Origin: an uncultured Eubacteriales bacterium
Lineage (GTDB): Bacteria; Bacillota; Clostridia; Peptostreptococcales; Anaerovoracaceae
Assembly: GCA_902766185.1 (NCBI GenBank)
Contig: CACXCQ010000181.1
Location: 1-7,235, forward strand
Direction: 5' to 3'
Length of the DNA stretch: 7,235 nt
Positions 1 through 7,030 of this stretch are shown one piece after another (the first letter of the stretch is position 1; each line of letters starts with the position of its first letter). A program made the position numbers and the translations under genes. The notes beneath the pieces were generated by a model. It was not told the DNA's origin. It saw only the letters and a list, made by a program, of their open reading frames with translations, and ran no database searches.

Positions 1-227
1 AGAACGGCTTCCTTTTCTTCCTCCGTTCGGCATTGTTTGAGAGCCGTTACCAACTCCAGGGCTTTGGCTTCCGCCGCCTCGTCCTGTTGCTCCCTGCTGG
101 AGTATTGCTGTCTTTCTCGCCCGATAATCCGGGACGCTGTTTCGAGTTGTTCGTATGAAAGAATCCCGTCCGAAAACAGATTCAACAATTTGGTTCCATT
201 GCGAATATCCTTTTTTCTCGAAGCCAT
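1..227 (-). CDS. Partial small charged protein with strong RBS, unknown function
   Basis: An ATG at 227-225 on the minus strand is preceded by AAGGAGG (about 235-241) at a 7-base spacing, the best ribosome binding site on the left side of the window. The frame then stays open for 75 codons to the window edge. It begins MASRKKDIRNGTKLLNLFSD, continues GILSYEQLETASRIIGRERQ, and then becomes strongly helical and acidic/basic (EQQDEAAEAKALELVTALKQ). The composition is typical of a soluble, possibly coiled-coil or DNA-associated accessory protein; no motif identifies a function. It overlaps, in another frame, the tail of the larger fragment that starts at 784. Both frames are open here, so either the upstream gene really ends with an overlap beyond the window, or its apparent Gly/Ser/Arg-rich tail is not translated. 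The ribosome binding site makes this start credible. The C-terminus is outside the window. Confidence 0.55.
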   Translation of the reverse strand, partial: MASRKKDIRNGTKLLNLFSDGILSYEQLETASRIIGRERQQYSSREQQDEAAEAKALELVTALKQCRTEEEKEAV

Positions 228-784
228 ATATAGCCCTCCTTACATCTGAAATATCTGTTTCAATATCATATCTGTCGCCAATGTCCTTGCTTATCCTGAC
301 GACTTCATGTATAGTAGGCGATTCTCCCGCATCGGTAAACACAAGAACATTTTTTATTCCCTGCTCGTCGCCCACAGGGATCATATACAGACCATCAGAT
401 GTTTCTTCAAATCCCTTTGAGGATGCATGAACGACACCTTTGCCCTTATTGAATTCATAATCCCTTAACTGAGTTCCACGATTCAGCGAATAGAATTCAC
501 CATATTCCTTGTATGAAAGAACATCGTTTGCAAGTGTCCATCCGGCTTTATTATACACCTCAGGATTTCGGATTGCATTATTGATTGCCCTCTTTTCGTC
601 TGCACCCCGCACACTTGGGACTTCTGCTCCGTATTTGCTTTTCGCATATTTAGGAGCACCCGCTTCTGCTTTTGCCTCACCCATCTCCTTATAGGCTTTC
701 TCAAACTCTTCCTTACAAGCCTGAAGCATCTTCGCTTCTTCGGTCTTGGGTGCGCCTCCGTCTCCGATGGCTCCCACCAATGCA
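1..784 (-). pseudogene. 5'-truncated accessory-element gene fragment, unknown family
   Basis: One minus-strand frame is open from a stop at 819-817 to the left edge of the window, about 270 codons. The part that reads like protein begins near 784 with GAIGDGGAPKTEEAKM. A Lys/Glu-rich helical stretch (QACKEEFEKAYKEMGEAKA) follows, then a globular-looking section containing RGADEKRAINNAIRNPEVY, YGEFYSLNRGTQLRDYEF, DGLYMIPVGDEQGIKNVLVF and SPTIHEVVRISKDIGDRYDI. Past about base 227 it becomes Gly/Ser/Arg-rich. No start with a ribosome binding site is visible: the first ATG (729-727) and a GTG (777-775) have none, and the upstream side ends exactly where the inverted-repeat element at 785-1065 begins. 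I therefore infer that the 5' part was lost. GC is lower than in the genes to the right, which fits imported DNA. The style suggests a large phage or conjugative-element protein, but I cannot name the family. The true 3' end lies outside the window. Confidence 0.55.
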
Positions 785-845
785 TTTTTGGGAGCGAAAT
801 GTAACCAAGAATGCCGCTAAACGTTGAAAATAGAGAGGCGTTGGT
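785..845 (+). repeat. Left terminal inverted repeat
   Basis: Left arm of the 281-bp element. It holds TTTTTG, GCGAAATG, GTAACCAAG and, 33 bases further in, TTGGTCGCA (running to 849). Read in plus orientation it matches the minus-strand reading of the right arm at 40 of 61 bases. The outer edge coincides with the point where the leftward gene fragment loses its upstream part. Confidence 0.6.
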
Positions 846-970
846 CGCACGTTGTAGATAATCTGATTACGCTTTTCGGTCGTTCGATGTAATTGATCGT
901 CTTTATCGGATGGATTCACATTATGACAGGAAGCTCGCTGGTAAATATGTTCAATCGACGTCTGAAATCA

Positions 971-3595
971 CTATCCGAGAGACCCGGCGTCCGTGATGGT
1001 GGTAACCAAGCGATGTTTAAATTCAATGGTTATAGCGTTTTTTGGTCGCATTTCGCGGGCAAAAACGTCGAAGCTGAGATCAGAGCTGTATGGTGTTGCG
1101 CAGAGGACGGTCCGTATCTCAAGTATCCGGCTGCGTCGTAAAGTCAGCCCTACTGCTCCCTGCTGGTCGTTTCTCAGCACCGGGATATCGCGTTCAGCCA
1201 GTCGTTCCAGAACTTCCGGCGTGGGATGGCCGTACATATTGTTCTCCCCCACCTGGATCACGGCAAGGGATGGCCGGACAGCATCCAGAAACTCCTCCGA
1301 AGAGCTGGTCTTCGACCCGTGATGGCCCACCTTCAGGATATCCGTATGCAGCGCAGGCGGTTCCTGCGCTCCGTCCCGGTCATATTCCTGCAGCAGTTCC
1401 CGTTCCCCATCTTCCCCGAGGTCGCCAGTGGCCAGCAGGCTGACGCCGCCGATGTTCACCCGAAGGATAAGGCTCGATGCGTTCTCATCTTCCTCGTCGG
1501 CAATCATCTCTTCGTACTCCGCATCCGTCTTCGCCGGCGGCCAGAGGACAGTCACGCTGTTCGCATCGTCCTCATCTGCTCTTCCGCTTCCGCCCCGGAA
1601 ACCACCGCCCCGGAAACTGCCGTCCCGGAAACCGCCGGACGGAAGGCGCACCCGCTGGCCCCGCCGCAGAAACACCACCGCCTCAGCAGCCAGTTCGGTC
1701 TCTTCACAGATCTGATCGATCTTCAGCCGGTTCGCTTCATAGACGTACAGCCGGTGGACCATGCCTGCCTTTGCCAGTTCGCAGATCCCCTTATAATGAT
1801 CTGTGTGAAGGTGCGTGACGAAAGCCCCATCGATCCGGCGCACCCCGTTCTTCAGCAGATAGGGTTTCAGAGTCTTGTTCCCCACCTCGAAGTCCGTGCT
1901 CCCGCCGCCGTCGATCAGGTAATTTCGCCCACCGCTGCGGATGTGCATGCAGTCCCCCTGCCCCACATCCACAAAAACCAGGTCCATCCTGCGGAACCCG
2001 TCTCCCATTGCCGCGCCAAAAGGCAGGCAGATCGCCAGCATCGCCGCGAGGGTCAGCAGGACCACCCTCTTCTTTATCCGCCCCGTCACGTCCCGCCTCA
2101 GCCAGAGCTTCAGGCGGCTCTCTTCCGACGCGAATACAAGCAGGCCGAGGTAGAATGCCGCAATAAGCGAAACCGGCGGGCTGGCCACCGTCAGAGACGT
2201 GACATTCTCTATGCAGCACAGTTCATTTAGCCGGAGCATGATCCAGCAAAGGCAGGCCGTCACGTGATCGAGCAAAAGCCCGCCGCCGGGAAGGATCATG
2301 GCAGCCATGCCCAGCGGAACGATAAACCCGGCGAGAAAGATCACAGGAATGTTGATGAACACCGCGATAAGCGGCAGCGTGTTGAACTGCCAGACCATGT
2401 ATGGACCAAGACCGATCTGTATGGCGATGCTCCCGGCTATCGCTCCGCTGATGAACCGGTGCACATAGGGCGTGATCAGCCCCAGGGTCAGGATGGCGAG
2501 AAAACTCAGCTGAAACCCCGGGTGCCAGATGATGAACGGATTTTTGATCATGGAGATGAGCCCCACAGCGAAGGCTGCGCAGCTGAGGTCGTACCGCCTG
2601 CCGGTCATCTGGGCGAAGGCGTGGAGCAGGACCATGACGGAAGCCCTGACCACGGATGGCGCATACCCGGAAAGGAAGACATACCCGGCGAAGAACAAGG
2701 CGGTCAGCAGGAAGAACCTTCTTCCACGGTGACCGCCGGTAAGTGACGGAAGCAGCCCGGTCAGGATGTTCCATAGCCCGGTGAGCGCAGCGTACAGCAT
2801 CCCGACATGAAGGCCGCTGACCGCAAGGATGTGAGCCGTTCCATTCCTTTGGAAGAGTTCCTGGATCCCGTCGTCCAGACGACTCTTGTCCCCGAAGAGC
2901 ATGGCCCGGATCAAAGTCGCGGTCTGCTCCCCCTCTCCGTCCGCAAGACGCTGCAGGTAATGCTCCCGCAGAAGAAACAGCTTCCCGGGAAGATGCTCCT
3001 CTCCTGAGCGGAGGACTGCGAGGCTGTCGGCTCTCAGCATCATGGTGATGCCCATGCTCTTCAGGTACTGCCGGTAGTCGAAGCACCCGGGGTTGCGGCG
3101 CTGTTCCGGTTTTTCGGGCACGCCGGCAGCGCGGATCAGACTCCCTGGCGGAAGCGCCGTCACCAAAGGCTGGTCGTTCGCCGAGGGCGCACCTTTCTCC
3201 GCAAGCGCTTCTCCGCCGCAGGTGATCATCAGCCGGCTGCTTCTTACGGGCTTCTCCCCGATGCGCAGGACCTCCGCCTCGATCCGGACCCTGTCCCGAT
3301 CCCGGGAATCCCGGTATTCGCTGACCTCTTTCACCTCCGCAACGAGAACAGCATCCTTCCCCTCACACTGCGAAACGGGCGCGCTGTCCAGCCTTTGCTC
3401 GCAGATCGCCAGATGCACAAGCCCTGCCATGAACGAAACGCACAGAAGTCCCATCAAGAGGTTTCGTCCTCCAATGCGCCAGGCACACAGCAAAATACAG
3501 CATATGATCACGGAGATGCTCCAGCCGAACGCCTGGCGGACGAGCATGGCTGCGGCGAAAGATATGGTGATGTACAGTAAAGGTCTTCTGGTCAT
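971..3595 (-). CDS. comEC: ComEC/Rec2-family DNA-uptake channel with metallo-hydrolase domain
   Basis: Membrane channel that carries single-stranded transforming DNA across the cytoplasmic membrane. In order: N-terminal membrane segments (about 7-60); an extracellular OB-type DUF4131 region (about 75-200) with NPGCFDYRQYL at 169-178; the polytopic Competence domain (about 225-490) with AHILAVSGLHVG (254-265) and HPGFQLSF (358-365); and a metallo-beta-lactamase-fold domain (about 537-830) with FVDVGQGD (541-548), DGGG (562-565), HLHTDH (595-600), ATGD (722-725), GHHGS (757-761) and YGHPTP (788-793). The metal ligands look intact. Cys126 and Cys171 could match the disulfide of the Bacillus protein (inference). 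ATG 3595 is the first in-frame ATG; no clear ribosome binding site precedes it. Two oddities stand out: a Gly/Phe/Arg repeat insert at 654-670, and a tail after about residue 832 that lies partly in an inverted-repeat element and is probably not native. At 874 residues it is longer than the roughly 776 of Bacillus subtilis. Confidence 0.95.
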   Translation of the reverse strand: MTRRPLLYITISFAAAMLVRQAFGWSISVIICCILLCAWRIGGRNLLMGLLCVSFMAGLVHLAICEQRLDSAPVSQCEGKDAVLVAEVKEVSEYRDSRDRDRVRIEAEVLRIGEKPVRSSRLMITCGGEALAEKGAPSANDQPLVTALPPGSLIRAAGVPEKPEQRRNPGCFDYRQYLKSMGITMMLRADSLAVLRSGEEHLPGKLFLLREHYLQRLADGEGEQTATLIRAMLFGDKSRLDDGIQELFQRNGTAHILAVSGLHVGMLYAALTGLWNILTGLLPSLTGGHRGRRFFLLTALFFAGYVFLSGYAPSVVRASVMVLLHAFAQMTGRRYDLSCAAFAVGLISMIKNPFIIWHPGFQLSFLAILTLGLITPYVHRFISGAIAGSIAIQIGLGPYMVWQFNTLPLIAVFINIPVIFLAGFIVPLGMAAMILPGGGLLLDHVTACLCWIMLRLNELCCIENVTSLTVASPPVSLIAAFYLGLLVFASEESRLKLWLRRDVTGRIKKRVVLLTLAAMLAICLPFGAAMGDGFRRMDLVFVDVGQGDCMHIRSGGRNYLIDGGGSTDFEVGNKTLKPYLLKNGVRRIDGAFVTHLHTDHYKGICELAKAGMVHRLYVYEANRLKIDQICEETELAAEAVVFLRRGQRVRLPSGGFRDGSFRGGGFRGGSGRADEDDANSVTVLWPPAKTDAEYEEMIADEEDENASSLILRVNIGGVSLLATGDLGEDGERELLQEYDRDGAQEPPALHTDILKVGHHGSKTSSSEEFLDAVRPSLAVIQVGENNMYGHPTPEVLERLAERDIPVLRNDQQGAVGLTLRRSRILEIRTVLCATPYSSDLSFDVFAREMRPKNAITIEFKHRLVTTITDAGSLG
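1005..1065 (-). repeat. Right terminal inverted repeat, translated as the ComEC C-terminus
   Basis: Right arm of the 281-bp element, inverted relative to the left arm. On the minus strand it is in frame with comEC and supplies the residues around FAREMRPKNAITIEFKHR; the stop codon (TAG, followed at once by TGA) lies a little inside the arm at 973-968. The 9-mers GTAACCAAG (1002-1010) and TTGGTCGCA (1042-1050) repeat those at 801-809 and 841-849 with the same spacing. Confidence 0.6.
1592..1636 (-). repeat. Three 15-bp tandem repeats inside comEC
   Basis: Units at 1592-1606, 1607-1621 and 1622-1636 share the core CCCGGAAAC and differ at only a few bases. On the minus strand they encode GGFRD, GSFRG and GGFRG (ComEC residues 654-668). 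Because the unit is a multiple of three, copy-number change would keep the frame. The insert lies in a loop of the metallo-hydrolase domain between the HxHxDH motif and the later ligands. Confidence 0.8.
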
Positions 3596-3653
3596 TATCG
3601 TTATAACTACAACGCTTCTGTTCCGGCATTTCCATATATTTACATTGTCCTGA

Positions 3654-3682
3654 TTCTATCGCTGTTTACCATATATTGTCAA
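3654..3682 (-). promoter_or_regulatory. Sigma-A promoter for comEC
   Basis: On the minus strand, TTGACA (3682-3677) is followed after exactly 17 bases by TAGAAT (3659-3654). This is a perfect -35 and a -10 with one mismatch at ideal spacing. Transcription would begin near 3647, giving a leader of about 50 bases before the comEC ATG. It points away from the promoter of the penicillin-binding protein gene and does not overlap it. Confidence 0.75.
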
Positions 3683-3702
3683 GCGTTTGATTTCATATAA
3701 CC

Positions 3703-3733
3703 TTCACCATTTCGCCATCAAATATGGTATAAT
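3703..3733 (+). promoter_or_regulatory. Extended -10 promoter for the PBP1A gene
   Basis: TATAAT at 3728-3733 is preceded by TGG, giving the extended -10 form TGGTATAAT. The best -35 is a weak TTCACC (3703-3708) at 19-base spacing, as is usual when the extended -10 carries the promoter. Transcription would start near 3740, about 37 bases before the TTG start. This rules out the in-frame upstream TTG at 3687 and ATG at 3732, which lie before or inside the promoter. Confidence 0.7.
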
Positions 3734-3763
3734 GCAATTATATATATGCATTAAGGAAAAAAC

Positions 3764-3769
3764 GGAGGA
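3764..3769 (+). promoter_or_regulatory. Ribosome binding site that fixes the TTG start
   Basis: GGAGGA sits 7 bases before TTG at 3777-3779. No other in-frame start in the area has such a site, so it decides the N-terminus of the protein. Confidence 0.8.
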
Positions 3770-3776
3770 CAGGATT

Positions 3777-6700
3777 TTGTCAGATAAAACGAACACCATC
3801 GATGAGTTCTTCGCTCAGTTTGATAAACACAAGGAAACAAAAGACGCGGATCCATCGCCCCGCAGCGATTCCGCCGAGGATGTTTCCTCCCGCATTACAA
3901 GAGCGGCAAACCGGGCGGCGGACGCAGAAAAGCGTGCCGCTGAACAGATCCCTGAGAAGGAACCGGCTCCCGAAAAGCCTGCGGCAGAACAGACTGCCCG
4001 CGCAAAGGCTGACGAAAAGGCTTCGGATTCCGCAAAAGGCGCCGTTGCTGGCGCGGCGGCAGCTGCGGGCAGCAAAAGCGGCACCACCTCACGCATCAAC
4101 GCGGAGAACAACACCGAATTCTATTATGGAACCGCAAAGGCTGGCGCTTCCTCTTCCGGACGTCGCCACGTCAGCGGAACTTCCACGAAGCGCAGCGGCG
4201 GTATTGCTGCAGGTATGGCTGTGGCCGCCGGCAGAAGCCGCAAGAACGGCGCTTCTCCCCGGCGCACCAGCCGCGCCGGCAAACCCAGGAAACCACCCAG
4301 GAACCTTACCCTGGGCAAGTCGATCCTGAGCTTTGCCCTCATCCTCTGCACCATGATGGTGCTCGGCGTGGGCATTCTTGTCGGCATCGTTTTCCTCAAG
4401 GCGCCGAACATCGAAACGGACAATATCTATTCCCAGATCAAACAGCGTTCCATTGTATATGACTCCAAGGGCAATGAGATAGATGCTCTGTATTTTGATG
4501 GTGGCAACCGTACCATCGTCGAATACGACCAGATCCCGGAGAACATGGTCAACGCCATCGTATCCATCGAGGACCAGAAATTCTGGACCCACCACGGTTT
4601 CAACTTCATCCGTATGGTGGGCGCCATCAGAGACAGTGTTTTTGGCGGCGGCGGCATCAGCGGTACGAGTACCATCAGCCAGCAGCTCGCCCGAAACTTT
4701 TATCTGGCCGATATCAAGAGTGAGCGTACCATGGGCCGTAAGCTCACCGAAATGTACATTACTATAATACTGGAGAAGAACCTCAGCAAAGAAAAGATCA
4801 TGGAGGCCTACCTGAATACCATCTATCTGGGATTCAACAGTTATGGTGTTGAGGCGGCAGCCCAGTCCTATTTCAACAAGCCTGTTGAAAAGCTTAAACT
4901 TCTGGAATGTGCCTCCCTCGCGGCCATCCCCCAGTCTCCTGACCTGAACGCGCTGGTGATCGCCGATTACTACAAGACCATCACCGACCTGCCCATCATC
5001 AAGAAGACCCCTTCCATCAACTATCTGTACAATGGAGAGGCCTCGGAAAGCCGGCGGAACATGGTCATCGACAACATGCTTGAGCAGGGATACATCTCCC
5101 AGAAGAAGCATGATAAGGCGATGAAGCAGAATCTGAAGAAGCGCATCAACCTCGGTGACGCAGGTAATGAGAAGTCCTCTTACTTCACCGATTATGCCGT
5201 CAGCCAGCTGCAGCAGGATATCGTCGAGGAATACGGCGTAACGGAGACGGAAGCCCAGAACATGATCTATTCCAGCGGGCTGAAGATCTACACCACCATG
5301 GATTCCCGGATCCAGAACATCCTGGATGACGAATTTGAGCAGAGCGAGAACTACACCTCCATCGCTTACGTCAGCACCAACGCGGAGGGCGACCTGATCA
5401 ATTCCGACACCGGCGCGGTACTGCTTCAGTCCTACGATGAATACTTTGACAGCAAAGACAGGTTCGTGCTGAAGTCGGACGAATACAAGACCAACGACGA
5501 CGGCGGCATCACCATCAAGTCCGGAAAGCGCCTGAATCTCTACGAGATCGAAAACAACGGCGCTGCGGATGTCAGCATCGAATTCAAGAGCATGTACGTG
5601 AATGAGGACGGTGTCTTCTACTTCATCGAAAGCGGCGCCCTGTCCATCCCGCAGTTCGATTCCGCCGGCAATCCGGTGAAGACACTGGACGAGGACGGCA
5701 ACTGCGTGATCTCCGGCACCTTCTTCCAGGAGAACCCGGATTACTTCACCAAGGATGGAGATAACCTGATCGTCAATGACGAGCGGTACACCCTCAAGCA
5801 GAAGATCCGCCAGCCTCAGGCTGCCGCGGTCATCATGGAGAACAAGACCGGACAGGTCAAGGGAATGATCGGCGGCCGCGGAGCTACCGGCAAGCAGCTT
5901 TATAACCGTGCCATCCACCCGCGTCAGCCCGGATCCTCCATCAAGCCCATCGGCGTATACGGCCCTGCCCTTCAGCTCAGCTTCGAAAAGGAAGCTGACG
6001 GCAAGACCATGAAGCTCAGCAGCAAAGACGGAAGCAGCTGGGGCAATTACATCACCGCAGGAAGCATCATCAACGACAAGCCGATGTACGTCAACGGCAA
6101 GCAGTGGCCGAAGAACAGCGGCGGCGGATATTCCGGCAAGATCACCTTGCGCCGGGCTGTACAGCAGTCCGTCAACGTAGTTGCCGTCAAGGTATTCCAG
6201 AAGATCGGCGCCGACTGGTCGGTGAAGATGCTGAAGAAGAACGGTATCACGACTCTGGATGAGGAAGGCGCAGTCAGCGATATGAACCCGGCGGCTCTGG
6301 CCCTGGGCGGACTGACCAACGGCATCACTCCTCTGGAGCTGACAGCGGCCTACGCCACCTTCCCCAACGGAGGGTCCTACAAGACGCCGATCTTCTACAC
6401 GAAGGTCCTGAACAGCCGGGATGAAGTGATCATGAAGAAAAAGGCCAAGTCCGAGCGCGTCTACGATGAAGGCGTTGCCTGGATCATGACCGACATCCTT
6501 CATTCCGTCGTTACGCAGGGTATTGGTTCCAGCGCAGCGATCCCCAATCAGCCGGTTGGCGGCAAGACCGGTACCACCAGTGATCAGTACGACATCTGGT
6601 TCGCCGGCTTCACCCCGCAGTACACCATGGCCCTGTGGGAAGGCAATGACGTTAACATCAAACTCTACGAGATGTCCGGCGCAGCGGCTAGATTCTGGTC

Positions 6701-7010
6701 CGCCATCATGTCAAGGGTCTGCGAACCTCTTGATACCGAATCCTTCTCCGAAAAGCCAGATACCGTCCAGCGGATCAACGGAGAGTATTATACCGAAGGA
6801 ACGTATTCCAGAGTCAAACGCGGTGACGATGAGGATAAGGACAAGAAGTCCTCAGAATCCAAGGTGACCAAGTCCACTACCACCAAGGCACCGACGACCA
6901 AGGCGCCGACGGAAACGACGACCACTTCGCCGCCGACGACAGAGGCACCGCCGCCACCACCGCCAACGGATCCGGAACCTGAACCGGAACCGGATGACGG
7001 AGGCGAATAA
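3777..7010 (+). CDS. ponA: Bifunctional class A penicillin-binding protein (PBP1A-type)
   Basis: Makes peptidoglycan at the outer face of the membrane: the GT51 domain polymerises lipid II and the transpeptidase domain cross-links the strands. With the TTG start it has 1077 residues. The order is: a cytoplasmic leader (1-180) rich in Ala, Lys, Arg and Glu; one membrane anchor (about 182-207); GT51 (about 230-440) with EDQKFWTHHG (265-274, catalytic Glu265), GTSTISQQL (296-304), RKLTE (321-325) and KIMEAYLN (340-347); a linker/OB-like region (about 510-680); and the transpeptidase (about 680-980) with SSIK (Ser720, Lys723), SVN (798-800) and KTGTT (930-934). All catalytic motifs are present. 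The tail (about 1030-1077) is Thr/Lys/Pro, then poly-Pro, then Glu/Pro repeats. It is a single gene, divergent from comEC, with its own promoter and terminator. The symbol follows Bacillus usage; others call such genes pbpA or mrcA. Confidence 0.95.
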   Translation: MSDKTNTIDEFFAQFDKHKETKDADPSPRSDSAEDVSSRITRAANRAADAEKRAAEQIPEKEPAPEKPAAEQTARAKADEKASDSAKGAVAGAAAAAGSKSGTTSRINAENNTEFYYGTAKAGASSSGRRHVSGTSTKRSGGIAAGMAVAAGRSRKNGASPRRTSRAGKPRKPPRNLTLGKSILSFALILCTMMVLGVGILVGIVFLKAPNIETDNIYSQIKQRSIVYDSKGNEIDALYFDGGNRTIVEYDQIPENMVNAIVSIEDQKFWTHHGFNFIRMVGAIRDSVFGGGGISGTSTISQQLARNFYLADIKSERTMGRKLTEMYITIILEKNLSKEKIMEAYLNTIYLGFNSYGVEAAAQSYFNKPVEKLKLLECASLAAIPQSPDLNALVIADYYKTITDLPIIKKTPSINYLYNGEASESRRNMVIDNMLEQGYISQKKHDKAMKQNLKKRINLGDAGNEKSSYFTDYAVSQLQQDIVEEYGVTETEAQNMIYSSGLKIYTTMDSRIQNILDDEFEQSENYTSIAYVSTNAEGDLINSDTGAVLLQSYDEYFDSKDRFVLKSDEYKTNDDGGITIKSGKRLNLYEIENNGAADVSIEFKSMYVNEDGVFYFIESGALSIPQFDSAGNPVKTLDEDGNCVISGTFFQENPDYFTKDGDNLIVNDERYTLKQKIRQPQAAAVIMENKTGQVKGMIGGRGATGKQLYNRAIHPRQPGSSIKPIGVYGPALQLSFEKEADGKTMKLSSKDGSSWGNYITAGSIINDKPMYVNGKQWPKNSGGGYSGKITLRRAVQQSVNVVAVKVFQKIGADWSVKMLKKNGITTLDEEGAVSDMNPAALALGGLTNGITPLELTAAYATFPNGGSYKTPIFYTKVLNSRDEVIMKKKAKSERVYDEGVAWIMTDILHSVVTQGIGSSAAIPNQPVGGKTGTTSDQYDIWFAGFTPQYTMALWEGNDVNIKLYEMSGAAARFWSAIMSRVCEPLDTESFSEKPDTVQRINGEYYTEGTYSRVKRGDDEDKDKKSSESKVTKSTTTKAPTTKAPTETTTTSPPTTEAPPPPPPTDPEPEPEPDDGGE

Positions 7011-7030
7011 AACCCAAGTCTGCGCTTACG

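Larger units (their letters stand above)
785..1065. mobile_element. 281-bp element with 61-bp imperfect terminal inverted repeats
   Basis: Bases 785-845 pair with the reverse complement of 1005-1065 without gaps at 40 of 61 positions. The best-kept blocks are TTTTTG at the outer edge, GCGAAATG (794-801 against 1056-1049), ACCAA (804-808 against 1046-1042), TTGAA (824-828 against 1026-1022) and TTGGT (841-845 against 1009-1005). Pairing stops abruptly on both sides. The similarity also shows in translation: the right arm read on the minus strand gives FAREMRPKNAITIEF, and the left arm read on the plus strand gives FGSEM-stop-PRMPLNVEN, sharing F, EM, P and E at matching places, then LV. The centre (846-1004) has no convincing gene. 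No target-site duplication is visible. Size, lack of a transposase and inverted ends resemble a decayed MITE or two inverted copies of a dispersed repeat. The family is unknown to me. Confidence 0.55.

Noticed and set aside
713..919. A 68-codon minus-strand frame in the same phase as comEC after its double stop.
   Set aside because: It runs through the element centre and left arm, then enters the real fragment in the wrong frame (Arg-rich nonsense). Its open state is probably chance.
862..996. A 44-codon plus-strand frame reading DVIDRLYRMDSHYDRKLAGK and ending ETRRP-stop, in the centre of the inverted-repeat element.
   Set aside because: The composition is protein-like, but the frame has stops just upstream, no ribosome binding site and no recognised family. 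At most it is a remnant inside the element; it is too short to call a gene.
1226..2230. A 334-codon plus-strand open frame across the 3' half of comEC.
   Set aside because: It lies antisense to the intact metallo-hydrolase and channel domains, has His/Arg/Pro-rich composition typical of shadow frames, and lacks a credible start signal.
4089..6503. An 804-codon open frame on the minus strand, antisense to the PBP1A gene.
   Set aside because: It is a codon-bias shadow in GC-rich coding DNA: the plus strand encodes all GT51 and transpeptidase motifs, while the antisense product has no motif, ribosome binding site or promoter.
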